Positions 1 to 6,567 of a DNA stretch of 8,175 nt are shown here, one piece after another. The translations under genes were made by a program, and so were the position numbers. Each line of letters begins with the position of its first letter. Position 1 is the stretch's first letter. The notes under the pieces were generated by a model. It was not told the origin of the DNA. It did no database searches and was given only the letters and a program-made list of their open reading frames with translations. Source of the DNA: Clostridiales bacterium. Lineage in GTDB: Bacteria; Bacillota_A; Clostridia; Lachnospirales; Lachnospiraceae. The DNA is taken from NCBI GenBank assembly GCA_030154385.1, contig JASKJZ010000100.1, forward strand, positions 1-8,175, given 5' to 3'.

Positions 1-22
1 ATCGGGTTACTATTAGAAACGG

Positions 23-54
23 ATGCAAGCATTGCAAAATGCTTGCATTTTTTT
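23..54 (+). terminator. Intrinsic terminator of an off-window plus-strand gene
   Basis: A perfect 10-bp inverted repeat (arms 23-32 and 39-48, ATGCAAGCAT / ATGCTTGCAT) with a 6-nt loop is followed directly on the plus strand by seven T (48-54). This is the canonical layout of a Rho-independent terminator for plus-strand transcription. Read on the minus strand the same hairpin is followed by CCGTTTCTAA, a poor U-tract, so it would be at best a weak terminator for thiI. It implies a plus-strand gene ending at or just before the left edge; one plus-strand frame stops at 14-16, which would suit such a gene. Confidence 0.85.
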
Positions 55-82
55 GTATTCCGAACTCTATTTTCAAACTTTG

Positions 83-1261
83 CTACTGGCAAATAATAAT
101 TTCGTCTGTGGCAATTGCCGTTTCTATCATTTCATCAATTTTATCTTCCAGGTTCCGTTCCGAACAACGAATCACCTTGCGATTTGGTTTGGTAACGGGA
201 TGTTTTGCTACAAAAATCGTGCAGCAATCTTCAAATGGCAAAATAGAAGTCTCATAGGTATTAATCTTCTCCGAAATATCAACAATATCTTGTTTATCAA
301 AGGCAATCAATGGACGATAAACAGGAAGCGTACATACTTCGTTCGTCGAAGCCAGGCTATGCATGGTCTGACTTGCCACCTGTCCGATGCTCTCCCCTGT
401 GATAAGACCTAAACATCCGCTTTCAAGCGCTATACGCTCTGCAATACGCATCATATAGCGGCGCATGATAATCGTTAACTCTTCATGCGGGCATTTTTCA
501 TAAATATAGAGCTGAATCTCCGTAAAGTTAATGACATGCAGCTTAATCGGTCCTGCATAACGTGCAACCAATTTTGCCAAATCCACGACCTTTTGTTTGG
601 CACGTTCACTCGTGTAAGGTGGTGCATGAAAATAAGTTGCTTCGAGTGTAACGCCTCGTTTGGCTATCATATAGCCAGCAACCGGGCTATCGATACCTCC
701 CGACAATAAAAGCATGCCTTTACCGCTTGTGCCAACTGGCATACCGCCTGGTCCCTTAATCGTCTTACTATATATATATCCTTTATTTCGAACTTCAACA
801 TTAATATAGACTTCTGGGTTGTGGACATCTACCTTCAGTGTTGAAAATTTCTTCAACAGATGTTCTCCCATATCCATACAGATTTTGGGCGAGGTTCTAT
901 CATACGTCTTATCCGCACGTTTTGCCTGCACTTTAAAGGTCATATCACGGTCGCCATAAACCTTCCTTACATAGTCTTCACATGCACTTGTAAGACTTTC
1001 CCAACTACAATCCTCTACTAAGACCGTCGGACAAATCTGTGCAATACCAAAGACACGTTGCAAAGCATCCACTGTTTCATCATAATCAAAGGCAGTCTGC
1101 GCCTCTACATAAATTCTTCCCTGCTCTTTTGTTACTTCGAATTCACCTTCGACTTCTTTCAGGGCAAACTTAATCTGATCGCGTAGTGCATTTTCAAAAA
1201 TATATCGATTTTTTCCTTTTATTCCAATTTCTGCATATTTAATCAAAAATGCTCGAAACAT
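83..1261 (-). CDS. thiI: tRNA 4-thiouridine synthase ThiI, short form without rhodanese domain
   Basis: Cytoplasmic enzyme that adenylates U8 of tRNA with ATP and replaces the oxygen with sulfur to give s4U8, a near-UV sensor base; in some bacteria ThiI also feeds sulfur to thiamine thiazole synthesis. The 392-residue product has the N-terminal ferredoxin-like region with the family signature YAEIGIKGKNR (9-19), a THUMP RNA-binding domain (about 60-165), and a PP-loop ATP pyrophosphatase domain with SGGIDSP (187-193). TGESIGQVASQT (288-299) and EDCC (344-347) are conserved family segments. It ends about where the E. coli rhodanese extension (482 aa in total) would begin, so persulfide must come directly from a desulfurase, probably the one encoded just upstream. 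I chose the ATG at 1261 rather than the in-frame ATG at 1273, because GAGGA lies between them at correct spacing and the protein then begins MFRAFLIKY, as usual for the family. Confidence 0.95.
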   Translation of the reverse strand: MFRAFLIKYAEIGIKGKNRYIFENALRDQIKFALKEVEGEFEVTKEQGRIYVEAQTAFDYDETVDALQRVFGIAQICPTVLVEDCSWESLTSACEDYVRKVYGDRDMTFKVQAKRADKTYDRTSPKICMDMGEHLLKKFSTLKVDVHNPEVYINVEVRNKGYIYSKTIKGPGGMPVGTSGKGMLLLSGGIDSPVAGYMIAKRGVTLEATYFHAPPYTSERAKQKVVDLAKLVARYAGPIKLHVINFTEIQLYIYEKCPHEELTIIMRRYMMRIAERIALESGCLGLITGESIGQVASQTMHSLASTNEVCTLPVYRPLIAFDKQDIVDISEKINTYETSILPFEDCCTIFVAKHPVTKPNRKVIRCSERNLEDKIDEMIETAIATDEIIICQ

Positions 1262-1266
1262 AATTT

Positions 1267-1271
1267 TCCTC
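1267..1271 (-). promoter_or_regulatory. Ribosome binding site that decides the thiI start
   Basis: GAGGA lies 5 nt before the ATG at 1261. The upstream in-frame ATG (1271-1273) overlaps this site in ATGAGGAAAATTATG, so it cannot use it and has no good site of its own. A small stem GCAC-TCCG-GTGC, with a UNCG-type tetraloop, lies a few bases further upstream (about 1279-1290). Confidence 0.75.
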
Positions 1272-1315
1272 ATTTCTGCACCGGAGTGCCACTTTCATTT
1301 CCATTATCATCAACT

Positions 1316-2485
1316 CTATTTTCTTACAAATCGGCGAAGCATGGGAAGTATCTCCTCCAGCGCCTTTCGTAAGGAATCAATCTCTTCTCTTGTTGTCATT
1401 TCCGACAAACTCACTCGAATCGTATTGTCAAGCAACTCCTTTTTCACTCCAATTGCCTTTAAGGTACCGCTAATACTTGGATGGTTCGATGCACAGGCAG
1501 AGCCTGAGGATACTAAGATTCCTCGATCAGAAAGCGCATGTAACAGTACCTCACTACGGACATCCGAAAAACTGATACTGATAATATGCGGCGCTGTATC
1601 CTCGATCGTGTTTGTTCCCACTCCATTAATCCAAACATTTGGAAGCTCTTGTACACGTGCGATCAAGTACCGCTTGAGCTGATACATTTGCAACACCTTA
1701 TCCTCCATTTTGTCATAGACAATCGAAGCTGCTTTTCCAAAACCCGCAATACCTGGAACATTCTCTGTTCCAGAGCGCATACCACCTTGCTGCTCACCGC
1801 CCCATATAAGTGGCTTTATCTTAACTTTATCTTTCACATATAAGAAACCGACACCCTTTGGGCCATGAACCTTATGCGCACTTACCGACAAAAGATCAAT
1901 TCCCATTCGTTCTGGGAATATGCGATATTTCCCGTATGCTTGTATCGCATCTACATGAAATAGTACGGATGGATTCTTTTCCTTAATTGTTTTTGCAATT
2001 ATATCAATTGGCTGAACGGCTCCGATTTCATTGTTCACATACATAATAGAAACAAGAATTGTGGTATCTTGAATCGCATCCCGAAGGGTATCTAAGTTAA
2101 TGTGACCATTTTGATTAACTGGTAAATAGGTCACTTCAAAGCCCATTTCTTCCAAAAAAAGAAGAGGATTATGAACAGAAGGATGCTCAATACAAGTGGT
2201 GATAATATGATTCCCTGCCCGACGATTTGCCAAAGCAGCTCCAATCAATGCCATATTGTTTGACTCCGTACCTCCAGAGGTGAAAATAATTTCCTTCTCC
2301 TTCGCTTTTAGGGTCTGTGCCAATATTTTTCTTGCTTCTTTTACATACTGCTCCGCTTCCATTCCTTTTGTATGTAGGGAGGAGGGATTTCCAAAATCTC
2401 TTATTAAGGTCTCATTCATGACTGCCACTACTTCTTCAAAGGGCTTGGTAGTAGCGCTATTATCCAGATATGTAACCAACTCCAT
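1316..2485 (-). CDS. Cysteine desulfurase, IscS/NifS class, probable ThiI partner
   Basis: PLP-dependent enzyme that converts L-cysteine to alanine and carries the sulfur as an enzyme persulfide. The 389 residues cover a whole class V aminotransferase fold: N-terminal YLDNSATT (6-13), SGGTESNN (70-77), the PLP-stacking histidine in EHPSVHN (H101), HVDAIQ with the PLP-pyridine aspartate D179, the Schiff-base lysine in SAHK (K205), RSGTEN (237-242), and the persulfide cysteine in SSGSACAS (C331). The loop around C331 and the total length fit group I (IscS/NifS) rather than the SufS group. The start ATG has AAAGG 8 nt upstream, overlapping the rsmE stop codon; the gap to rsmE is 12 nt and to thiI 54 nt, so the three genes are very likely one transcript. 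No iscU or iscR is adjacent, which favours a role in tRNA thiolation like B. subtilis NifZ over general Fe-S assembly; that is inference, and it could serve both. Confidence 0.93.
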   Translation of the reverse strand: MELVTYLDNSATTKPFEEVVAVMNETLIRDFGNPSSLHTKGMEAEQYVKEARKILAQTLKAKEKEIIFTSGGTESNNMALIGAALANRRAGNHIITTCIEHPSVHNPLLFLEEMGFEVTYLPVNQNGHINLDTLRDAIQDTTILVSIMYVNNEIGAVQPIDIIAKTIKEKNPSVLFHVDAIQAYGKYRIFPERMGIDLLSVSAHKVHGPKGVGFLYVKDKVKIKPLIWGGEQQGGMRSGTENVPGIAGFGKAASIVYDKMEDKVLQMYQLKRYLIARVQELPNVWINGVGTNTIEDTAPHIISISFSDVRSEVLLHALSDRGILVSSGSACASNHPSISGTLKAIGVKKELLDNTIRVSLSEMTTREEIDSLRKALEEILPMLRRFVRK

Positions 2486-2497
2486 CTGTTTTACCTT

Positions 2498-3250
2498 TCA
2501 TTTTTCACTGTTTTGCTCAATTTCAAACATTAAAAGCGACAAAATTGTAAATCCCGCCGTTTCCGTACGAAGAATACGCTTACCCAGAGTTATCGGATCA
2601 ACAGAAGCCTTCTTTGCAAGTTCGATTTCTTCCGTAGAAAAGCCCCCCTCTGGTCCTATGAAAATACCAACTGCCGTTTTCTTTGAGAGGTTAAGAATTG
2701 CTTCCTTGGAAGCTTTAATTCCCTCTGCATTTTCATACGGAATCACTGCTGCATCCAATCGCCCTGCCATCGTAATGGCCTCTTTAAAGCTAACCGGTGT
2801 ATGAATGGATGGAATAATTCCTCGTCCAGATTGCTTTGCTGCTGCTTCACTGATTGCCTGCCAGCGCTCTATTTTTTTTTGTTCCTTTTTTTTATCTTCT
2901 AACTTCATTACGCAAAAAGTAGACGCCACCGGAATAACCTCGTAAACTCCAAGCTCGACCGCTTTTTGAATAATCAGTTCCATTTTATCCTTCTTTGGAA
3001 GCGCTTGAAATAAATAGATTTTGGTAGGAAGCTCTGTTTTGGCAGCTTCGATTGATTGTATCCTTGTCCAAATTTCCCTTGCGTCAAGTGTATCAATTTG
3101 CACTGTATAGAACAGACCTTCCTTGTCACATAAGAGCAATTGCTCACCAAGTGACTTACGAAGTACATTTTTGATATGATTGACGTCCTCACCCAGAATT
3201 TTAATCCGATCTTCTAGTATCTGGTCTTTGTTTACATAAAAGCAATGCAT
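2498..3250 (-). CDS. rsmE: 16S rRNA (uracil1498-N3)-methyltransferase RsmE
   Basis: SPOUT-class methyltransferase that uses S-adenosylmethionine to make m3U1498 in 16S rRNA of the 30S subunit. The 250-residue length is normal. The N-terminal part (about 1-70) is the PUA-like RNA-binding domain. The C-terminal trefoil-knot domain shows KKDKMELIIQKAVELGV (86-102), ERWQAISEAAAKQSGR (128-143), the SAM-loop IFIGPEGGFS (196-205) and LGKRILRTETA (222-232). I chose the ATG at 3250 over the in-frame GTG at 3262: GTGAGGAAAATAATG contains the ribosome binding site GAGGA between the two codons, and family members typically begin MHxFF or similar (here MHCFYV). It has its own promoter, lies 120 bp after prmA, and leads into the desulfurase and thiI. 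Residues 117-127 are Lys/Glu/Gln-rich and are encoded by two long A runs (2872-2893). Confidence 0.95.
   Translation of the reverse strand: MHCFYVNKDQILEDRIKILGEDVNHIKNVLRKSLGEQLLLCDKEGLFYTVQIDTLDAREIWTRIQSIEAAKTELPTKIYLFQALPKKDKMELIIQKAVELGVYEVIPVASTFCVMKLEDKKKEQKKIERWQAISEAAAKQSGRGIIPSIHTPVSFKEAITMAGRLDAAVIPYENAEGIKASKEAILNLSKKTAVGIFIGPEGGFSTEEIELAKKASVDPITLGKRILRTETAGFTILSLLMFEIEQNSEK
2872..2893 (-). repeat. Paired A9 and A8 homopolymer runs inside rsmE
   Basis: On the coding strand an A8 run (2886-2893) is followed after GGAAC by an A9 run (2872-2880). They encode the lysine-rich segment DKKKEQKKIER near residues 119-129 of RsmE. The frame is intact in this sequence. Runs of this length are known sites of polymerase slippage. 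Confidence 0.9.
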
Positions 3251-3255
3251 TATTT

Positions 3256-3260
3256 TCCTC
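3256..3260 (-). promoter_or_regulatory. Ribosome binding site that decides the rsmE start
   Basis: GAGGA lies 5 nt before the ATG at 3250 and overlaps the alternative upstream GTG (3260-3262), ruling that codon out as the main start. The layout is almost identical to that of thiI. Confidence 0.75.
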
Positions 3261-3270
3261 ACGATCTTTT

Positions 3271-3287
3271 GTTATCCGTTCGATAAC
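3271..3287. promoter_or_regulatory. Palindrome in the rsmE leader (possible operator or hairpin)
   Basis: Perfect 6-bp inverted repeat GTTATC-CGTTC-GATAAC, lying roughly 11-27 nt downstream of the predicted start of transcription of the rsmE promoter. It could be a DNA operator or an RNA hairpin in the leader. No T-tract follows it on the minus strand, so it is not a terminator. No known regulator is assigned. Confidence 0.45.
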
Positions 3288-3304
3288 GAAACACAGCATC
3301 TGTC

Positions 3305-3333
3305 ATGATATCACTTCTGACCAAAAAAGTCAA
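3305..3333 (-). promoter_or_regulatory. Sigma-70-type promoter of rsmE-desulfurase-thiI
   Basis: On the minus strand TTGACT (3328-3333), a 17-nt spacer and TATCAT (3305-3310) match the housekeeping consensus closely. Transcription would start near 3298, giving a leader of about 48 nt before the rsmE ATG. No terminator is seen between prmA and this promoter, so the unit may also be reached by read-through from prmA. Confidence 0.7.
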
Positions 3334-3370
3334 TTTTTTTCAAATTTCAATCGATGTATCGTGGCATCTC

Positions 3371-4324
3371 TTATTTCCTTGCAACAAATGATACCCAATC
3401 CTTCATATGATTTTCTTCCAAAATGGTAAAACCATTTTCAATCAGGGCAGCTTCCACTTCATCCCGTTTCATATCAATGATGCCTGAAGTGATAAAAAGT
3501 CCGCCTGGCTTTAAATTTTTATCAACAATTGCTGACATTGGAATGATCACATCTGCTAATATATTAGCAACTACAATATCATAAGCTTTTATCCCAAGCT
3601 TATCCTGTAAGGTTTCATCCGCCAATACATTCCCCGCATATGCGCAAAACTTATCCTCTGGTATTTGGTTTACCAAAACATTTTCATACGTTGCTTCAAT
3701 CGCTGCTGGATCAATGTCGACACCCACAGCGTAGTTTGTTCCTAATTTTACCGCTATAATCGATAAGATTCCACTTCCGCAGCCCATGTCCAAAAGCTTC
3801 GTGTCAGCTTTAATATGCTTTCGCAGGCTTTCGATACAAAGCTTTGTCGTTTCATGACTTCCAGTACCAAATGCAGTTCCTGGATCAATTTCAATTACAA
3901 TATCGCTGTCCTGTTTTTCACTAAGTTCTTCCCAGGTTGGCTTAATTAGGATATCATCTGCCACACGGAATGGTTTAAAAAACTCCTTCCAATTATTAAT
4001 CCAATCCTGATCATCTGTTTCTTCGACATGAATTTCACCTTTTCCAATGTCTACAAACATGGAAAGTTCCTTAAGTCCTTCTTTCATATCCGCTACGAGC
4101 TGCTTCATGTCGGTGGATGGTTCTACATAAGAGCTTACAACTGCACATCCATCGTCTGGCTCAAGTTCAGGTAAAATATCAATATACATTGCCTGCTTAT
4201 CCTCTTCACTAAGCGGTATTTTATCTTCAATCTGGATGCCTTCGAGTCCCAGCTCATCAAATAAATTGCTTATAAAATCAACTGCTTCCGTTGTAGTATC
4301 CACTGCTATTTTCATCCATTTCAT
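3371..4324 (-). CDS. prmA: Ribosomal protein L11 methyltransferase PrmA
   Basis: SAM-dependent class I methyltransferase that trimethylates ribosomal protein L11 at lysines and the N-terminus; usually non-essential. The 317-residue product has the N-terminal L11-recognition domain (about 1-100, beginning MKWMKIAVDTTTEAVD as in related clostridial proteins). It also has the family signature DPGTAFGTGSHETT (147-160), SAM motif I LDMGCGSGILS (178-188), the acidic ribose-binding residues in GVDIDP (201-206), and motif IV VVANILADVI (251-260). The start is the first ATG of ATGAAATGGATG: AGG lies 8 nt upstream of it and 17 nt from the second. It is separated from tpiA by a strong terminator and has its own promoter. 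In many Bacillota prmA is directly followed by rsmE, as here, often downstream of dnaJ; no dnaJ is present. Confidence 0.95.
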   Translation of the reverse strand: MKWMKIAVDTTTEAVDFISNLFDELGLEGIQIEDKIPLSEEDKQAMYIDILPELEPDDGCAVVSSYVEPSTDMKQLVADMKEGLKELSMFVDIGKGEIHVEETDDQDWINNWKEFFKPFRVADDILIKPTWEELSEKQDSDIVIEIDPGTAFGTGSHETTKLCIESLRKHIKADTKLLDMGCGSGILSIIAVKLGTNYAVGVDIDPAAIEATYENVLVNQIPEDKFCAYAGNVLADETLQDKLGIKAYDIVVANILADVIIPMSAIVDKNLKPGGLFITSGIIDMKRDEVEAALIENGFTILEENHMKDWVSFVARK

Positions 4325-4368
4325 ATTCGTTGCCTGCTTTCTTCATCAAAATTTCATCGTCGCTTTTT

Positions 4369-4398
4369 ATTATAATATATCCTTACCCGGTAATTCAA
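4369..4398 (-). promoter_or_regulatory. Sigma-70-type promoter of prmA
   Basis: On the minus strand TTGAAT (4393-4398), an 18-nt spacer and a perfect TATAAT (4369-4374) lie between the tpiA terminator and prmA. Transcription would start near 4362, giving a leader of about 38 nt. Confidence 0.65.
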
Positions 4399-4423
4399 CT
4401 ACATTTCACATACGCAATAGCAG

Positions 4424-4465
4424 AAAAAAAGAAAAGAGGTTCCAATTAATCTGGAACCTCTTTTC
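4424..4465 (-). terminator. Strong intrinsic terminator after tpiA
   Basis: Perfect 14-bp inverted repeat (arms 4431-4444 and 4452-4465, 7-nt loop) including the GC-rich core GAGGTTCCA / TGGAACCTC, followed on the minus strand by seven T (4424-4430). It ends 34 nt after the tpiA stop codon and separates the glycolytic genes from prmA. Because the stem carries AAAA/TTTT at its base it may have some activity in the other direction. Confidence 0.95.
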
Positions 4466-4499
4466 AATATATTTAATACTGCAACTTATTTTTATTGTT

Positions 4500-5249
4500 C
4501 TACTTATTATAGTTTACAATTTTACCAAAATCTGGCTTTAAGGATGCTCCGCCAACCAATCCACCATCAATATCTGCCTGTGCAAATAACTCAGGTGCAC
4601 TATCCGCAGTGACAGAACCGCCATATTGAATGCGAATCGCAGCAGCCGTTGCTTCATCATAGATTTCGCCGATACAAACACGAATTGCAGCACAAACCTC
4701 CTGTGCCTGTTCGGTTGTAGCAACCTTTCCAGTCCCGATTGCCCAAATTGGCTCATAAGCGATTACAGCCGCCTTTGCCTGCTCTGCTGTTACATCAAGA
4801 AAAGCAATCTTAATCTGCTGACGAATCCAATCAATCGTGATTCCCTGTTCTCTTTGAGTAAGAGACTCTCCACAGCATACAATTGGTGTAATTCCGTGTT
4901 CAAACGCTTTCTTTACTTTTTTATTTACCGTTTCATCGGTTTCTGCAAAATACTCTCTTCTCTCGGAATGTCCAATGATGACATATTTCACTCCAATATC
5001 CGTTAACATATTGGGCGCAATTTCACCAGTATAGGCACCACTCTCTTCAAAATACATATTTTCTGCACCGATGCAAATATTAGAGCCCTTTGCAGCTTCC
5101 ATTGCTGTAGTAAGAGAAATGGCTGGTACACAAAATACGACATCCACTTCCTCGTTTGCAACCAAAGGTTTTAATTCATTAATTAAAGTTACGGTCTCAC
5201 TTGGTGTCTTATTCATCTTCCAGTTTCCCGCTATGATTTTCTTACGCAT
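4500..5249 (-). CDS. tpiA: Triosephosphate isomerase
   Basis: Cytoplasmic TIM-barrel enzyme that interconverts dihydroxyacetone phosphate and glyceraldehyde 3-phosphate in glycolysis and gluconeogenesis. The 249-residue length is standard. All catalytic elements are present: GNWKMNK with N9 and K11, IGHSERR with the electrophilic H94, the catalytic base in [12 protein letters not shown] (E166) followed by flexible loop 6 (about 167-177), and the phosphate-gripping YGGSV (209-213) and GGLVGGASL (229-237). The ATG has AGGAGA (5256-5261) 6 nt upstream. It lies 21 nt after pgk, with no terminator or promoter in the gap, so the two genes are co-transcribed. A strong terminator follows. Confidence 0.97.
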   Translation of the reverse strand: MRKKIIAGNWKMNKTPSETVTLINELKPLVANEEVDVVFCVPAISLTTAMEAAKGSNICIGAENMYFEESGAYTGEIAPNMLTDIGVKYVIIGHSERREYFAETDETVNKKVKKAFEHGITPIVCCGESLTQREQGITIDWIRQQIKIAFLDVTAEQAKAAVIAYEPIWAIGTGKVATTEQAQEVCAAIRVCIGEIYDEATAAAIRIQYGGSVTADSAPELFAQADIDGGLVGGASLKPDFGKIVNYNK

Positions 5250-5270
5250 GACACATCTCCTATTCTTAGA

Positions 5271-6464
5271 CTATTTATCATTTGCTGCTGCAACACCTGG
5301 CAATTCTTTTCCTTCTAAGAATTCAAGAGAAGCTCCGCCACCAGTTGAAATATGTGTCATCTTATCGCCAAATCCAAGCTGATTAACAGCTGCAGCAGAA
5401 TCTCCACCACCGATAATGGTAGTAGCATCAATATCTGCTAATGCTTTTGCAATTGCAACGGTTCCAGATGCGAAATTAGGCATTTCAAATGCACCCATAG
5501 GTCCGTTCCAAACAACTGTTTTTGCATCTTTTACCGCATCTGCAAATAATACTTCTGTTTTTGGTCCAATATCAAGTCCCATCCATCCAGGTAACATTTC
5601 ATCACAGCTTACGGTTTTAATTGCTGCATCATTTGAGAAGCTGTCAGCAATCACGGTATCCACTGGAATTAAAAGTTTAACGCCTTTTTCCTCGGCCTTT
5701 TTAATCATATCTAATGCGTACTGTTTGTATTCTTCTTCCAAAAGTGAGGTTCCTACTTCTTTTCCCATTGCAGCGATGAAGGTAAACATCATACCACCAC
5801 CAATGATCAACGTATCTACTTTATCTAAGAGATTGTTGATAACCGAAATCTTAGAAGAAACCTTAGAACCTCCAAGAATTGCAACAAATGGACGCTTTGG
5901 ACTATTTACCGCATTTCCAAGGAAATCAATTTCCTTTTGCATTAAGTATCCAACAACTGCTGTATCCACGTATTGGGTAATCCCAACATTGGAGCAATGT
6001 GCACGATGTGCAGTACCAAATGCATCATTTACGAATACATCTGCTAAAGAAGCAAGATCCTTACTAAATGCCTCGCCATTTTTTGTTTCCTCTGCACGAT
6101 AACGTGTGTTTTCAAGGAGTACAATTTCTCCATCCTGCATCGCTTCTACCGCAGCCTTTGCATTTACACCTACTACTTCAGGATCTGCTGCAAACTTTAC
6201 TTCTTGTCCTAATAACTCCGTAAGACGAGCTGCTACTGGAGCAAGCGATAACTCTGGCTTTGGTTCTCCCTTTGGTTTTCCAAGGTGAGAACAAAGGATA
6301 ATTTTTCCTCCATCCGCAGCTAATTTTTTAATCGTAGGAAGTGCTGCTACCAAACGATTTTCATCGGTAATCTTACCTTCCTTAAGTGGTACGTTGAAAT
6401 CGCAACGAACAAGCACTCTTTTTCCTTTTACATTGATATCATCAACTGATTTTTTGTTTAACAT
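5271..6464 (-). CDS. pgk: Phosphoglycerate kinase
   Basis: Monomeric cytoplasmic kinase that transfers phosphate from 1,3-bisphosphoglycerate to ADP, the first ATP-yielding step of glycolysis. The 397 residues cover both lobes. The N-terminal substrate domain has RCDFNVPL (20-27), SHLGKP (59-64), ENTRYR (118-123) and NDAFGTAHR (146-154). The C-terminal nucleotide domain has [10 protein letters not shown] (197-206), GPMGAFE (321-327), the glycine-rich [10 protein letters not shown] (350-359) and [11 protein letters not shown] (373-383). I set the start at ATG 6464 rather than the in-frame TTG at 6470, because AAAGGGG is 7 nt from the ATG and only 1 nt from the TTG. An intrinsic terminator separates it from gap, and I see no promoter in the 48 nt between that terminator and the ATG, so expression probably depends on read-through from gap. 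Confidence 0.97.
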   Translation of the reverse strand: MLNKKSVDDINVKGKRVLVRCDFNVPLKEGKITDENRLVAALPTIKKLAADGGKIILCSHLGKPKGEPKPELSLAPVAARLTELLGQEVKFAADPEVVGVNAKAAVEAMQDGEIVLLENTRYRAEETKNGEAFSKDLASLADVFVNDAFGTAHRAHCSNVGITQYVDTAVVGYLMQKEIDFLGNAVNSPKRPFVAILGGSKVSSKISVINNLLDKVDTLIIGGGMMFTFIAAMGKEVGTSLLEEEYKQYALDMIKKAEEKGVKLLIPVDTVIADSFSNDAAIKTVSCDEMLPGWMGLDIGPKTEVLFADAVKDAKTVVWNGPMGAFEMPNFASGTVAIAKALADIDATTIIGGGDSAAAVNQLGFGDKMTHISTGGGASLEFLEGKELPGVAAANDK

Positions 6465-6471
6465 CGTCAAA

Positions 6472-6478
6472 CCCCTTT
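6472..6478 (-). promoter_or_regulatory. Ribosome binding site that decides the pgk start
   Basis: AAAGGGG on the minus strand, 7 nt before the ATG at 6464. It is too close (1 nt) to serve the in-frame TTG two codons upstream. Confidence 0.7.
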
Positions 6479-6512
6479 CTTATCGTTTCTCAAAAACACT
6501 TTTCGTAATGAT

Positions 6513-6541
6513 AAAAGGCCCGGTCCTTAAAAGACCGGACC
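6513..6541 (-). terminator. Intrinsic terminator or attenuator between gap and pgk
   Basis: GC-rich 9-bp stem (arms 6517-6525 and 6533-6541) with one G-U pair and a 7-nt loop, followed on the minus strand by TTTT then ATC. It begins 26 nt after the gap stop codon. The stem is strong but the U-tract is short and interrupted, which suggests partial termination: high gap mRNA with some read-through into pgk-tpiA. Confidence 0.85.
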
Positions 6542-6567
6542 CCAATAGGTCTATAATATTTCGTAAA

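Noticed and set aside
23..412. 129-codon open frame on the plus strand at the left edge
   Set aside because: Starts inside the terminator hairpin and runs antisense through the thiI 3' half; no domain features.
1262..1315. TPP riboswitch or other leader element before thiI
   Set aside because: The gap is only 54 nt, lacks the conserved TPP-aptamer core, and holds just a 4-bp stem with a TCCG loop.
2256..2804. 182-codon open frame on the plus strand
   Set aside because: Antisense to the desulfurase and rsmE, two well-supported genes; no family resemblance and no start signals.
4325..4499. Small gene in the 175-bp tpiA-prmA gap
   Set aside because: The space is filled by the tpiA terminator and the prmA promoter; the plus-strand frame reaching into it has no coding character.
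5416..6102. 228-codon open frame on the plus strand
   Set aside because: It lies wholly within pgk on the opposite strand, has no recognisable domain or ribosome binding site, and its serine/threonine-rich composition is what antisense of a conserved gene gives.
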